This document shows positions 42,661 through 50,539 of a stretch of DNA of 58,285 bases, one piece after another. This DNA comes from Candidatus Roizmanbacteria bacterium RIFCSPLOWO2_01_FULL_37_12. GTDB taxonomy: Bacteria > Patescibacteriota > Microgenomatia > UBA1406 > GWC2-37-13. Under the pieces are notes generated by a model. It worked only from the letters and a program-made list of their open reading frames with translations, had not been told where the DNA came from and ran no database searches. The stretch spans positions 13,345 to 71,629 of the forward strand of contig MGAG01000037.1 in the NCBI GenBank assembly GCA_001789645.1. Direction: 5' to 3'. Each line of letters begins with the position of its first letter. The stretch's first letter is position 1. A program made the position numbers and the translations under genes.

Positions 42661-43236
42661 ATGTTAGATCACATAATTCCATCCAAGGCCAGAAGAAAGA
42701 TACTGCAGCTTTTTTTTCAAAACCCGAACAGCAGTTTTTATTTAAGAAAAATAGTAAGGGACATCGGCGAAGAGGTTAACGCTGTCAAAAGAGAGCTTGA
42801 TATATTATCTCAGGCAAAACTGCTGCATAAAGAAAAAAGGCTTAATAAAATTTTCTATACGCTCAATAAAAATTATCTCCTATATGATGAATTTTTGAGA
42901 ATTTTTGCGAAGTCGGCTTTTTTGGCTGAATTGATCTATAAAAATTTATCTAAAATCGGTAAGGTCAAATTTATAGTTATCTCAACTAAATTCGTGAAAC
43001 AGACTCCAATTAAAGAAGACGAGATTTATCTTTTGATTGTGGGTATTATTGTGGTCCCGGAAGTAGCGGCTATAGTCTCGGAGGCGGAAAAGCAGTTTGG
43101 CCGTGAAGTAAACTACACCGTAATGGCTGAGGAGGAGTTTGCTTTCCGCAAAAAGAATAACGATCCGTTTATCTGGAGATTTTTAAAACAACCAAAAGTA
43201 ATGCTGGTTGGGACAGAAGACGACCTACTTAAATGA
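42661..43236 (+). CDS. Winged-helix regulator with degenerate nucleotidyltransferase-like domain
   Basis: A 191-residue protein. Residues 1-75 form a winged helix (ARRKILQLFFQNPNSSFYLRKI, VKRELDILSQAKLL), and residues about 95-185 resemble the MNT nucleotidyltransferase fold that often follows in CPR proteins. The catalytic Gly-Ser and Asp-x-Asp residues are missing: the equivalent region is VISTKFVKQTPIKEDEIYLLIVG. It is probably a DNA-binding regulator with a sensing domain. A GTCAT-type repeat lies directly upstream. Confidence 0.75.
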   Translation: MLDHIIPSKARRKILQLFFQNPNSSFYLRKIVRDIGEEVNAVKRELDILSQAKLLHKEKRLNKIFYTLNKNYLLYDEFLRIFAKSAFLAELIYKNLSKIGKVKFIVISTKFVKQTPIKEDEIYLLIVGIIVVPEVAAIVSEAEKQFGREVNYTVMAEEEFAFRKKNNDPFIWRFLKQPKVMLVGTEDDLLK

Positions 43237-43251
43237 TTGCGATTGCGACCA

Positions 43252-43266
43252 TCAGGATCATCCTGA
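43252..43266. repeat. Short palindrome related to the GTCAT repeats
   Basis: TCAGGATCATCCTGA is a 15-base dyad followed by GTCTAAGCGAAG, resembling half of the double-hairpin repeats (ATCCTGAA type). It lies between the winged-helix gene and secD. Confidence 0.4.
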
Positions 43267-43320
43267 GTCTAAGCGAAGTGGTTAGCCAAGCGAAAAACGT
43301 GGTAAAATAAACTTCTCAAT

Positions 43321-44670
43321 ATGAAGCTTTTGAAAATAATATTTTTAATTCTGGTCACCGCATTAATTATTTGGATAGACTTTCCTGAAAATCTACAGAT
43401 TAAATTTAGACTGGGTAAAAAAGACATAAATTTTAAAATTAATCCTCTTTCGATCGATGTTCAAATATTTGGAACCAGAGTTAAAAAAAGTTTCAAAACA
43501 CAGCTAGGACTTGATTTAAAAGGAGGCAGTCATTTGGTCTTTGAAGCGGATACGACTAAAGTTAAGTCTGAGGATCTACAGGACGCTTTAAGTTCTGTAA
43601 GAGACATTATTGAAAGAAGGGTTAATCTATTTGGCGTGTCTGAGCCAGTTGTGCAGATGTTGAAATCAGAAGGTAATTATAGAGTATCAGTGGATCTACC
43701 CGGAATTACCAATGTGACAGATGCAATAAAACTGATAGGACAAACTGCTCAATTGTCATTTAAAGAAGAAACACCATCATTGGAAAAAGAGGCTACATCT
43801 ACACCTATTTTTTTAAGATTGACAAAAGAGACTGGATTAACAGGCAAACATGTTAAGAAAGCCACCGTCGTTTTTGATTCCCAAGATGGAAAACCGCAGG
43901 TAGGTTTGACATTTTCCGAAGATGGGGCAAAAATTTTCGGCGAAGTCACACAACGGAATGTAGGAAAACCGGTGGGAATTTTTATTGACGAACTTTTGAT
44001 TTCGGCGCCAACAGTGCAGCAGGCAATCACCCAAGGAGACGCTGTTATCACGGGAAATTTTACAATCGATGAAGCGAAGAAATTAGCCATAGCCATTAAT
44101 TCCGGAGCGCTTCCCCTACCTATTAAATTAGTCGAGCAGAGAAATGTAGGCCCAACTCTAGGTAAAATCGAGGTGACTAAAAGCGTTTTTGCCGGTGCAA
44201 TCGGACTGACGTTGGTTTTAATTTTTATGATTGCCTATTACGGAAAGCTGGGATTTATCGCTGCAATGGCACTTGTCATCTATGCTTTAATATCTTTGGC
44301 AATTTTTAGAACTATTCCGATAGTTTTGACATTGCCGGGCGTCGCCGGTTTTATTTTGTCGATAGGGATGGCGGTTGATTCAAACATTTTGATTTTTGAA
44401 CGAATTAAAGAGGAACTAAGACGCGGTAACGATCTTGATATAGCTATCAGGTTGGGATTTGGTCGGGCGATTGACGCGATAAAAGACGCAAATATTACGA
44501 CTTTGATAGTTTCTTTTATTTTATTTAATCCTCTTAACTGGGAGTTCTTACCGCAGTTTGGACTGGTTCGGGGTTTTGCTCTTACTCTCGCCATCGGAGT
44601 CGCCACAAGTTTATTTACGGGAGTAGTAATAACGAAGAGATTAATTAATTTTTTCTATAAAAATGATTAA
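43321..44670 (+). CDS. secD: Protein translocase subunit SecD
   Basis: A 449-residue RND-type subunit that uses the proton gradient to aid Sec export. It has an N-terminal membrane helix, the periplasmic LGLDLKGGSHLVFEAD motif near residue 65, GTRITG-like ITGNFTIDEAKKLAIAINSGALPLP (near 245) and five C-terminal membrane helices with GMAVDSNILIFERIKEELRRG. secF follows with an 8-base overlap. Confidence 0.96.
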   Translation: MKLLKIIFLILVTALIIWIDFPENLQIKFRLGKKDINFKINPLSIDVQIFGTRVKKSFKTQLGLDLKGGSHLVFEADTTKVKSEDLQDALSSVRDIIERRVNLFGVSEPVVQMLKSEGNYRVSVDLPGITNVTDAIKLIGQTAQLSFKEETPSLEKEATSTPIFLRLTKETGLTGKHVKKATVVFDSQDGKPQVGLTFSEDGAKIFGEVTQRNVGKPVGIFIDELLISAPTVQQAITQGDAVITGNFTIDEAKKLAIAINSGALPLPIKLVEQRNVGPTLGKIEVTKSVFAGAIGLTLVLIFMIAYYGKLGFIAAMALVIYALISLAIFRTIPIVLTLPGVAGFILSIGMAVDSNILIFERIKEELRRGNDLDIAIRLGFGRAIDAIKDANITTLIVSFILFNPLNWEFLPQFGLVRGFALTLAIGVATSLFTGVVITKRLINFFYKND

Positions 44671-45523
44671 CTTTTTAAAATACCGTTGGTTATATCTTCT
44701 GGTTTCTACTGTAGTAATCGGCGCCGGAATCTCGTCAATGGTTGTGTGGGGCTTCCGCTATTCTATTGATTTTGCGGGTGGAACAAATCTTGAGTATGAA
44801 ATAAATAAAAATATTGATCAAAAGCAAGCAGGAAATATTTTAAAAGAAAATAAAGTTGAGGTTTTAACGGTTCAGGTTAATAAAAATAAATTAATAATAA
44901 GATCTAAAACATTTGACGAGAAAAAAGAACTTGAGATTAGAAAAGATTTAGATTCAAAATTAAAAGCCAAAACCACCTTGCTTCGTTTTGAGACCGTGGG
45001 ACCGGTGATCGGAAAAGAAACAATCAGAAAAACCTTAATTGCTTCTTTAATCGCAATGGTTGGAATTTTGCTGTATATGAGCTTTGCCTTCAAAAGTTTT
45101 TACTTTGCCGCTTCAGCGATATTAGCTTTGATTCACGATATTTTAGTGGTTGTGGGAACCTATTCTCTTTTATCGCATTTTTTTGGAGCTGAAGTTGATC
45201 TGTTATTTGTTACGGCTCTTCTGACTACAATGTCCTTTTCCGTGCATGATACAATTGTGATCTTTGACAAAATAAGAGAGTATGGTACGGCAGATAAATC
45301 CGAAATTGAAAATTACGCTAATAAAGCCTTGACTGAGACTCTCATCCGTTCACTTAATAATTCAATGACGATTATTTTTATGCTGCTGGCTCTAATCTTA
45401 TTAGGCGGATCAACGATAAGATTTTTTATTATTGCACTTTTGACAGGAACTATTACTGGAACGTATTCTTCCCCATTTGTAGCAACTCCGATTTTAGTTT
45501 GGTTGTTAAAGCGGAAAAAGTGA
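44663..45523 (+). CDS. secF: Protein translocase subunit SecF
   Basis: A 286-residue partner of SecD with six membrane helices. Hallmarks are the first-helix end with SIDFAGGTNLEYEI, the VGPVIGKE motif (near 112), and TMSFSVHDTIVIFDKIRE and NNSMTIIFMLLALILLGG near the end. It overlaps secD by 8 bases, so the two are translationally coupled. Confidence 0.96.
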   Translation: MINFLKYRWLYLLVSTVVIGAGISSMVVWGFRYSIDFAGGTNLEYEINKNIDQKQAGNILKENKVEVLTVQVNKNKLIIRSKTFDEKKELEIRKDLDSKLKAKTTLLRFETVGPVIGKETIRKTLIASLIAMVGILLYMSFAFKSFYFAASAILALIHDILVVVGTYSLLSHFFGAEVDLLFVTALLTTMSFSVHDTIVIFDKIREYGTADKSEIENYANKALTETLIRSLNNSMTIIFMLLALILLGGSTIRFFIIALLTGTITGTYSSPFVATPILVWLLKRKK

Positions 45524-45566
45524 AATTACGACTTTGAATGCGATCGGCGTAAAAGTCGTAACATCT

Positions 45567-46190
45567 ATGAAGGTTTACTCTTTTACACTGGGACAACTTC
45601 AAGCAAACTGTTATTTTCTAATCGAGGCTGATCAGTGTTTAATGATTGATCCGGCAGATGAGGCCTCGTTTATCCTGGAAGAGCTTCAAAGGAGAAAGCT
45701 CAAGCTTGTCGGCATGTTGGCCACTCACGGCCATTTTGATCATGTCATGGCTGCCGGTGAAATCCAGAAATCACTGGGAATTCCCTTACATATTCATAGT
45801 AAAGACTTGTTTTTAATTGATCGGTTAGAACAAACTGCAGAGTATTTTTTAGGCTTTCGTCCGGCAGTTTTAAAACCGACTTTAATTAAACATTTAATTA
45901 AAGCGGAAAATAAAATTAGAGCTTTTAAATTTAATTTAATTCATACCCCCGGGCATACTCCAAGTAGCATATGTTTTTACTTTAAAAAAGAGAAAATTAT
46001 ATTTACAGGTGACACTTTATTTAAAAGAGGAATAGGAAGATATGATTTTTCTTACAGCAGTAAAAAGGAACTTAAAAAATCGCTTGAAAAAATATTAAAG
46101 CTACCGGATGATACAGTAGTTTATCCCGGGCATGGAGAAAAAACAACAATCGGAGAAGAGAAAGACATTATAAAATCATACCCGATATGA
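45567..46190 (+). CDS. MBL-fold metal hydrolase (glyoxalase II-like)
   Basis: A 207-residue metallo-beta-lactamase fold protein. Metal motifs: THGHFDH (near residue 58), the His of HTPGHTPSS (near 128), GDTLFKRGIGRYD (near 148) and YPGHGEKT near the C-terminus. It resembles the short YcbL-type hydrolases that act on thioesters or similar. I start at ATG 45567 (MKVYSFTLG); a TTG at 45534 would add residues not typical of the family. Its stop overlaps the next ATG as ATGA. Confidence 0.88.
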   Translation: MKVYSFTLGQLQANCYFLIEADQCLMIDPADEASFILEELQRRKLKLVGMLATHGHFDHVMAAGEIQKSLGIPLHIHSKDLFLIDRLEQTAEYFLGFRPAVLKPTLIKHLIKAENKIRAFKFNLIHTPGHTPSSICFYFKKEKIIFTGDTLFKRGIGRYDFSYSSKKELKKSLEKILKLPDDTVVYPGHGEKTTIGEEKDIIKSYPI

Positions 46191-46714
46191 TAATTGCAGT
46201 TGGGTCGACTAATAAAACTAAAATTAATCCCGTAAGGGACGTATTTAATCATCATTTTAAAAAAGTAAAAGTACTTGGAGTGAGGGTTAACTCATCGGTA
46301 GAAGACCAACCTTTAAGCGATGAAGAAATGTTCAAGGGAGCATTTAATAGAGCCAAGGGCGCACTTAAAAAAGTTAAAGGCGCCGTTTATGGTGTCGGGA
46401 TAGAAGGAGGACTTCATAAGTACAGTTACGGGTGGTTTGAACGATCGCTTGTTGTGATCATGGACAAAAAAGGAAATTTTGGAGTCGGATCATCCGGAGG
46501 ATTAGCTTTACCAAAGAAAGTAATTGACAAAATTTATAAGGGAGCCAATTTGGAACAGGCCATCGATGAGATTTTCGGAACCAAAAAGATCGGGGAGGGC
46601 ATCGGAATGTTTGGTATTATGACCAAAGGTGTTGTCACGAGAGCTGAAGGAGTCAAGCATGGAGTTGCATTTGCACTAGCTAGATTTTTACATCATAGAG
46701 TTTACGAAGATTAA
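46187..46714 (+). CDS. Inosine/xanthosine triphosphatase, YjjX/DUF84 family
   Basis: A 175-residue protein that matches the DUF84/YjjX nucleotide house-cleaning family. It begins with VGSTNKTKINPVRDVF, has VEDQPLSDEEMFKGAFNRAKGA, GVGIEGGLHKY and the C-terminal TKGVVTRAEGVKHGVAFALARF. These enzymes remove damaged purine triphosphates such as ITP and XTP. It is coupled to the MBL gene (ATGA) and converges on the CCA-enzyme gene with a 4-base overlap. Confidence 0.88.
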   Translation: MIIAVGSTNKTKINPVRDVFNHHFKKVKVLGVRVNSSVEDQPLSDEEMFKGAFNRAKGALKKVKGAVYGVGIEGGLHKYSYGWFERSLVVIMDKKGNFGVGSSGGLALPKKVIDKIYKGANLEQAIDEIFGTKKIGEGIGMFGIMTKGVVTRAEGVKHGVAFALARFLHHRVYED

Positions 46715-48045
46715 AGTTTTTTAAAATCTTCAATTTTTTTAAGAAGAATAGACCTCTCGTTTTTTAGTCTTCCCTCCTCCACGTCGTTAAATATAGATTT
46801 TAAAATTTCACCGACTTTTTTTCCGGGTTTAATTCCCAATATTTTCATTACGTCATGACCGTTTATCTTTAAATCCGCAATCTTAAAAGGTTCTTTTTGG
46901 ACATCAATTAAACGTTTTTTGAAAAGTTCGAAGCGCCAGGACGTAGGTGTTGCACCCGAACCAACGCGATCAGCATAGCGCAGATCGAGCATATCTTGAA
47001 GATATTCTTTGCCGATATTGGTTATAAATCTTCTGACTGCTTTGTCTGTCTGAAGTTCACTAACTGTGAATTGGTGATGCTGAACCAGTTTGACCAACTT
47101 GTCTTTTTGATTTTTAGAGAGCCGAAATCTATCGGCAATTTTTTTAACCATAAAAGTTCCAACTACTTCGTGGTTATAAAACGTGATCAGCCCGGATTTG
47201 TCGTCTCTGCGAAAAGTTGAAGATTTACCGATGTCGTGGAGAACAGTTGCAAAACGGGTAATGACGTCTTTTGAAGGACAATGTTTTAAAGCCATAACCA
47301 GATGTGTCCCTACGTCATAAATATGATGTCTTTTAGGACTTTTTTGCGGAATTATAAAGCAAACGTCCAATTCGGGGATAATGAAGGTTAATAGTCCTGA
47401 ATTTCTTAAAAATAAAACTCCTTCTGAAGGATGATTGCTGGATAAAATCTTAAAAAATTCGTCTCTAATTCTTTCCCAGGAAATTTTGCTTATTAAATGG
47501 GCATTTTTGGCAATTGATAAACGGGTTTTTTCTTCGATTAAAAAGCCAAGCTCCGAAGCCAATCGGACTGCTCTTATAAGACGGAGTGCATCTTCGTTAA
47601 AGCGCTTATCCGGATCACCGACTGCGGAAATTAATTTTTGCTCAAGATTAACTTGACCTTGGTAGGGATCGATTAATTTTTTGCCGTCGAAAGCGATAGC
47701 ATTTATAGTAAAATCGCGTCGTGAAAGATCTTCTTCAATAGTTTTAGCCCATTCGATTTTATCGGGATGTCGCTGATCTTTGTATTCACCTTCTTGGCGA
47801 AAGGGTGTAACCTCAAAAAGAGATTTATCAAGATGAATTGTTACTGTTCCATATTTATTGTTATAAAATCCCACAGGAAATAATTTTAAAATCTCCTCAG
47901 GTGTGGCACTGGTGGCAAAATCCCAGTTATCAACGTTACGATTAAGCAATAAATCCCGCACTGCCCCACCGACAACAAATATTTGAAATTTATTTTTCCT
48001 AAAAATATCTAAAAAATCGTTAACGATTATCGGGAGTCTGAGCAT
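46711..48045 (-). CDS. CCA-adding tRNA nucleotidyltransferase with HD domain
   Basis: A 444-residue class II nucleotidyltransferase. The head has VVGGAVRDLLLNRNVDNWDFATSATPEE (25-50), the neck RRDFTINAIAFDGKKLIDPYQGQ and DPDKRFNEDALRLIRAVRLASELGF, and the C-terminal HD domain has ATVLHDIGKSSTFRR and HHQF. The usual catalytic DxD is here N40-W-D42, with Asp at 39, so the first metal-binding Asp is replaced or shifted. The enzyme should still build or repair the tRNA CCA end, but this needs attention. Confidence 0.92.
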   Translation of the reverse strand: MLRLPIIVNDFLDIFRKNKFQIFVVGGAVRDLLLNRNVDNWDFATSATPEEILKLFPVGFYNNKYGTVTIHLDKSLFEVTPFRQEGEYKDQRHPDKIEWAKTIEEDLSRRDFTINAIAFDGKKLIDPYQGQVNLEQKLISAVGDPDKRFNEDALRLIRAVRLASELGFLIEEKTRLSIAKNAHLISKISWERIRDEFFKILSSNHPSEGVLFLRNSGLLTFIIPELDVCFIIPQKSPKRHHIYDVGTHLVMALKHCPSKDVITRFATVLHDIGKSSTFRRDDKSGLITFYNHEVVGTFMVKKIADRFRLSKNQKDKLVKLVQHHQFTVSELQTDKAVRRFITNIGKEYLQDMLDLRYADRVGSGATPTSWRFELFKKRLIDVQKEPFKIADLKINGHDVMKILGIKPGKKVGEILKSIFNDVEEGRLKNERSILLKKIEDFKKL

Positions 48046-48049
48046 GTAG

Positions 48050-48961
48050 TTATCTTATCAAACTTTTCAAAATATCTAAATTCTTCTTGTCTGGGCCTTG
48101 GTATTTAAAACCGGGAGTTTCTACAATAAAAGGTAAATGTTTTAATTTTGGATGGTTTAGAAGTAGTCTGAAAACTTCCATATTGATGGTTCCTTCTCCG
48201 ATATTTTGGTGGCGGTCGCGACCGGAATTAAATGGGTCGCGGCTGTCGTTGATATGAAAAAGTTCAAGTCTTTGCAGTCCAATTAATTTGTCAAATTCAT
48301 TTAGGAATTTATTTAATTTTTCAGAGGTGGTTAGATCATAGCCGGCTGAATGAAGATGGCACGTATCCAGACAAACCCTGACTCTTGGATTATTGACCTG
48401 TTTTATTATTTCCGCAATTTCATCCAGATTTTTTCCGATTTTATTATTACCGGCATTCTCAATAATAAATAGTGAATCTTGAGGAGTTTTTTCCAGTATT
48501 TCAAATATATGTTTCATTAGGACTGAGATTTTTTTATTCATTGACAAAATGACGCGGTCGCGTAATTTTGTCAATTTTGGATTAAATAGACTTCTACCAG
48601 GCTCTAATATATTTGTACCTTTATCGAAATTTTTAAACGAACCAAGATGAATTATACTGCCTTTTATTCCAAGTTTTGGAGCAACACTTAGTTCTGAAAT
48701 TAAAGAAAGTTTTGACAAATTTCCGATTTTTTCTTCGTTGGCAAGATTAATTAAATAGGATGAGTGAAAGTAGATTGGATTAATATTGAGTTCTGACTTT
48801 TTGTTACGAAATTGTGTAGCCTGAACTTCATCTACTTTAGTAAAATTCCAGCTACGCGGAGAACTGGAAAATATTTGAAGACAGTTTCCGCCGATATTTT
48901 TAATTCTCTCGAGAGCTTGAGAATAATTACCGACAATTGATTGATGTGCTCCTATTTTCAT
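48050..48961 (-). CDS. nfo: Endonuclease IV (apurinic site repair)
   Basis: A 303-residue TIM-barrel AP endonuclease that cuts DNA at abasic sites using three metals. It starts MKIGAHQSIVGN and has IYFHSSYLINLA, IIHLGS, FIIENAG, VCLDTCHLHSAGYD, LFHINDS, RHQNIGEG and FIVETPG. The start at 48961 fits the family; ATG 48988 is an in-frame option. Between IIHLGS and IIENAG there are about 62 residues where E. coli Nfo has about 35; part of the excess (LTKLRDRVILS) is coded by the ACGCG palindrome. Confidence 0.94.
   Translation of the reverse strand: MKIGAHQSIVGNYSQALERIKNIGGNCLQIFSSSPRSWNFTKVDEVQATQFRNKKSELNINPIYFHSSYLINLANEEKIGNLSKLSLISELSVAPKLGIKGSIIHLGSFKNFDKGTNILEPGRSLFNPKLTKLRDRVILSMNKKISVLMKHIFEILEKTPQDSLFIIENAGNNKIGKNLDEIAEIIKQVNNPRVRVCLDTCHLHSAGYDLTTSEKLNKFLNEFDKLIGLQRLELFHINDSRDPFNSGRDRHQNIGEGTINMEVFRLLLNHPKLKHLPFIVETPGFKYQGPDKKNLDILKSLIR
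48540..48575. repeat. ACGCG palindrome, copy 3, in frame inside nfo
   Basis: A 36-base palindrome, 16 of 18 positions paired, core ACGCGGTCGCGT and outer arms ATTGACAAAAT and ATTTTGTCAAT. On the minus strand it encodes LTKLRDRVILS within a family-variable insertion of endonuclease IV. It is the longest and best-paired copy. Confidence 0.85.
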
Positions 48962-49093
48962 AAAATGAATTTTATCACTTCCCGCCATATCCTACTTCTC
49001 GCCTTTTCAGTTCTATTCGAACACGGCTCGAAGAGCGATTGTTGGCGGGTGCGCGATTTTTATAATTATTAAAGGTTAATGATTAAAAATCGC

Positions 49094-49122
49094 TTGACAT
49101 CTGTTAGCAGAGTTGTTATAGT
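49094..49122 (+). promoter_or_regulatory. hrcA operon promoter
   Basis: TTGACA at 49094-49099, a 17-base spacer, and TATAGT at 49117-49122. The -10 box lies inside the CIRCE-like dyad. Confidence 0.75.
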
Positions 49123-49130
49123 ATTGCTAA
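49104..49130. promoter_or_regulatory. Degenerate CIRCE operator
   Basis: TTAGCA-GAG, nine bases, TAT-TGCTAA. The 9-9-9 geometry equals the CIRCE element (TTAGCACTC-N9-GAGTGCTAA), with the outer six bases of each arm intact and the inner three changed. It overlaps the promoter of hrcA, so autoregulation by HrcA is likely. No second copy was seen before groES or groEL. Confidence 0.7.
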
Positions 49131-49173
49131 TTCCACTTCTCCCGCGTGAGGCGGGGTGAGGGGAAATAGTTAT

Positions 49174-49914
49174 ATGGATGACTTGACTCCAAGACAGGTA
49201 GACATTTTAAGGGCAATTATTCAGGAATACACAGAATCCAGTGATCCCGTGGGATCGGAAATTTTAGAAAAGAAATTTAAATTAGGAGTATCACCGGCTA
49301 CGGTTAGAAATGAGATGGTAGAGTTGGCCAAAAAAGGCTATCTTAAAAAAACCCATTTTTCTTCGGGAAGAATTCCTTCGGCTAAGGGTTTTAGATTTTA
49401 TATTAAGCACCTGATGAAGAAAAAAGACTTGTCAACAAGCGACGAGGTTACATATAAAAACAGCATTTGGGATGAGAGAAATGAATCCCATAGATTGCTG
49501 CAACAATCGACCAAAGTGTTAGCTCAAAAAACAGGGTTGCTTTCATTGTCCGCAACAAATCAAGGCGACGTTTATTACTCAGGTGTAGGTAATTTGCTCA
49601 ATAAGCCAGAATTTTTTGATCATGTTTTATCAAGAAATCTATTTGTGTTGCTCGATGAAGTTGGATATTGGGAAAGAGTTTTAGATAAATTTTATAAATT
49701 CGACGGAGACATTTTGTATCTTTTGGGTGAAGAGGATTTTAAAGATCCGCTATTTGAATCATGTGGATGTATTTTCGGAGAATTCGAAGGCAAGAATATT
49801 AAGGGAATTATCGGGGTTGTAGGTCCGAAACGAATGTACTATGATGAAATTAGTCCACAAATTAAATACATTTCTCAACTTATTGGAGAAATTATAAATC
49901 AACAAGATTTATAA
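49174..49914 (+). CDS. hrcA: Heat-inducible repressor HrcA, short form
   Basis: A 246-residue HrcA, the repressor of chaperone genes. The winged helix is at the N-terminus: LTPRQVDILRAIIQEYTESSDPVGS, SPATVRNEMVELAKKGYL, SSGRIPSAKGFRFYI. The C-terminal half holds the GAF-like sensing region with YSGVGNLLNKPEF and the closing IKGIIGVVGPKRMYY. It is about 100 residues shorter than the usual 340. ATG 49174 is preceded by GAGGGGAAA; the upstream GTG at 49156 is in frame. Confidence 0.93.
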   Translation: MDDLTPRQVDILRAIIQEYTESSDPVGSEILEKKFKLGVSPATVRNEMVELAKKGYLKKTHFSSGRIPSAKGFRFYIKHLMKKKDLSTSDEVTYKNSIWDERNESHRLLQQSTKVLAQKTGLLSLSATNQGDVYYSGVGNLLNKPEFFDHVLSRNLFVLLDEVGYWERVLDKFYKFDGDILYLLGEEDFKDPLFESCGCIFGEFEGKNIKGIIGVVGPKRMYYDEISPQIKYISQLIGEIINQQDL

Positions 49915-49940
49915 TTGTAATTTGTTAATAGTTAAATGTT

Positions 49941-50429
49941 ATGGATCAAAAAGTCAAGAAGGAGGCTAAACCAGCACAAGATATCGAAAAAATTAAGAAA
50001 GAAAATGAAGAATTAAAAAAACAAATAGAAGATTTTAAGAACAAATATTTAAGAGCCCTGGCCGACTATCAGAACTATGAAAAAAGAGTAAAAGTAGAAA
50101 AAGATCAAGTTAGCCAAACGGTGACTAAGAATGTTCTTTTAAAATTATTACCTTTTTTAGACAATCTTGATAAGGCGCAAGCGTTTGTAAAAGATAACGG
50201 TTTAAAAATGATTAAGGACAACTTTTTCAAAGCCCTACAGGAGATTGGATTGGAAGAAATTCAAGTTTTAGGGAAACCTTTTGATCCTTACACTGCGGAG
50301 GCAATTGATATAGTTGAAGGAAAAGACGATAATATAATTGTAGAGGTTTTAAGGAAAGGTTATAAATATAAGGGACAAATTTTGAGAGTAGCACAGGCGA
50401 AAGTCAGTAAAAAAGTTAGTAATAATTAA
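49941..50429 (+). CDS. grpE: Nucleotide exchange factor GrpE
   Basis: A 162-residue GrpE that speeds ADP release from DnaK. The long N-terminal coiled coil (about 1-75, LKKQIEDFKNKYLRALADYQNYEKRVK) is followed by the beta domain with LGKPFDPYTAEAIDI and GYKYKGQILRVAQAKVSK. It lies 26 bases after hrcA and 110 before dnaK, with a GTCAT-type repeat between. Confidence 0.95.
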   Translation: MDQKVKKEAKPAQDIEKIKKENEELKKQIEDFKNKYLRALADYQNYEKRVKVEKDQVSQTVTKNVLLKLLPFLDNLDKAQAFVKDNGLKMIKDNFFKALQEIGLEEIQVLGKPFDPYTAEAIDIVEGKDDNIIVEVLRKGYKYKGQILRVAQAKVSKKVSNN

Positions 50430-50436
50430 CAATTTG

Positions 50437-50497
50437 TCATCCTGAATTTATTTCAGGATCTGATTTTACGGGGATCCCGGATCAAGTCAGGGATGAA
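50437..50497. repeat. GTCAT...ATGA double-hairpin repeat, copy 4
   Basis: A 61-base element between grpE and dnaK. Hairpin 1 pairs ATCCTGAA with TTCAGGAT; the second half is degenerate (GGGATCCCGGATCAAGTCAGGGATGA) and ends without the last C. Confidence 0.6.
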
Positions 50498-50539
50498 AAT
50501 TGATAAATCAATTTTCAGTTATAAATTTTGTAAATTATT

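Noticed and set aside
43749-44096. Minus-strand ORFs inside secD, groEL, dnaK and infB
   Set aside because: They are antisense shadows of strongly conserved genes, without their own motifs or ribosome-binding sites.
49010-49070. A TTCGAA-containing stretch on the minus strand before hrcA, resembling a tRNA T-loop
   Set aside because: No acceptor stem, anticodon arm or D-arm can be drawn around it. It is more likely a partial TCGAG-type repeat.
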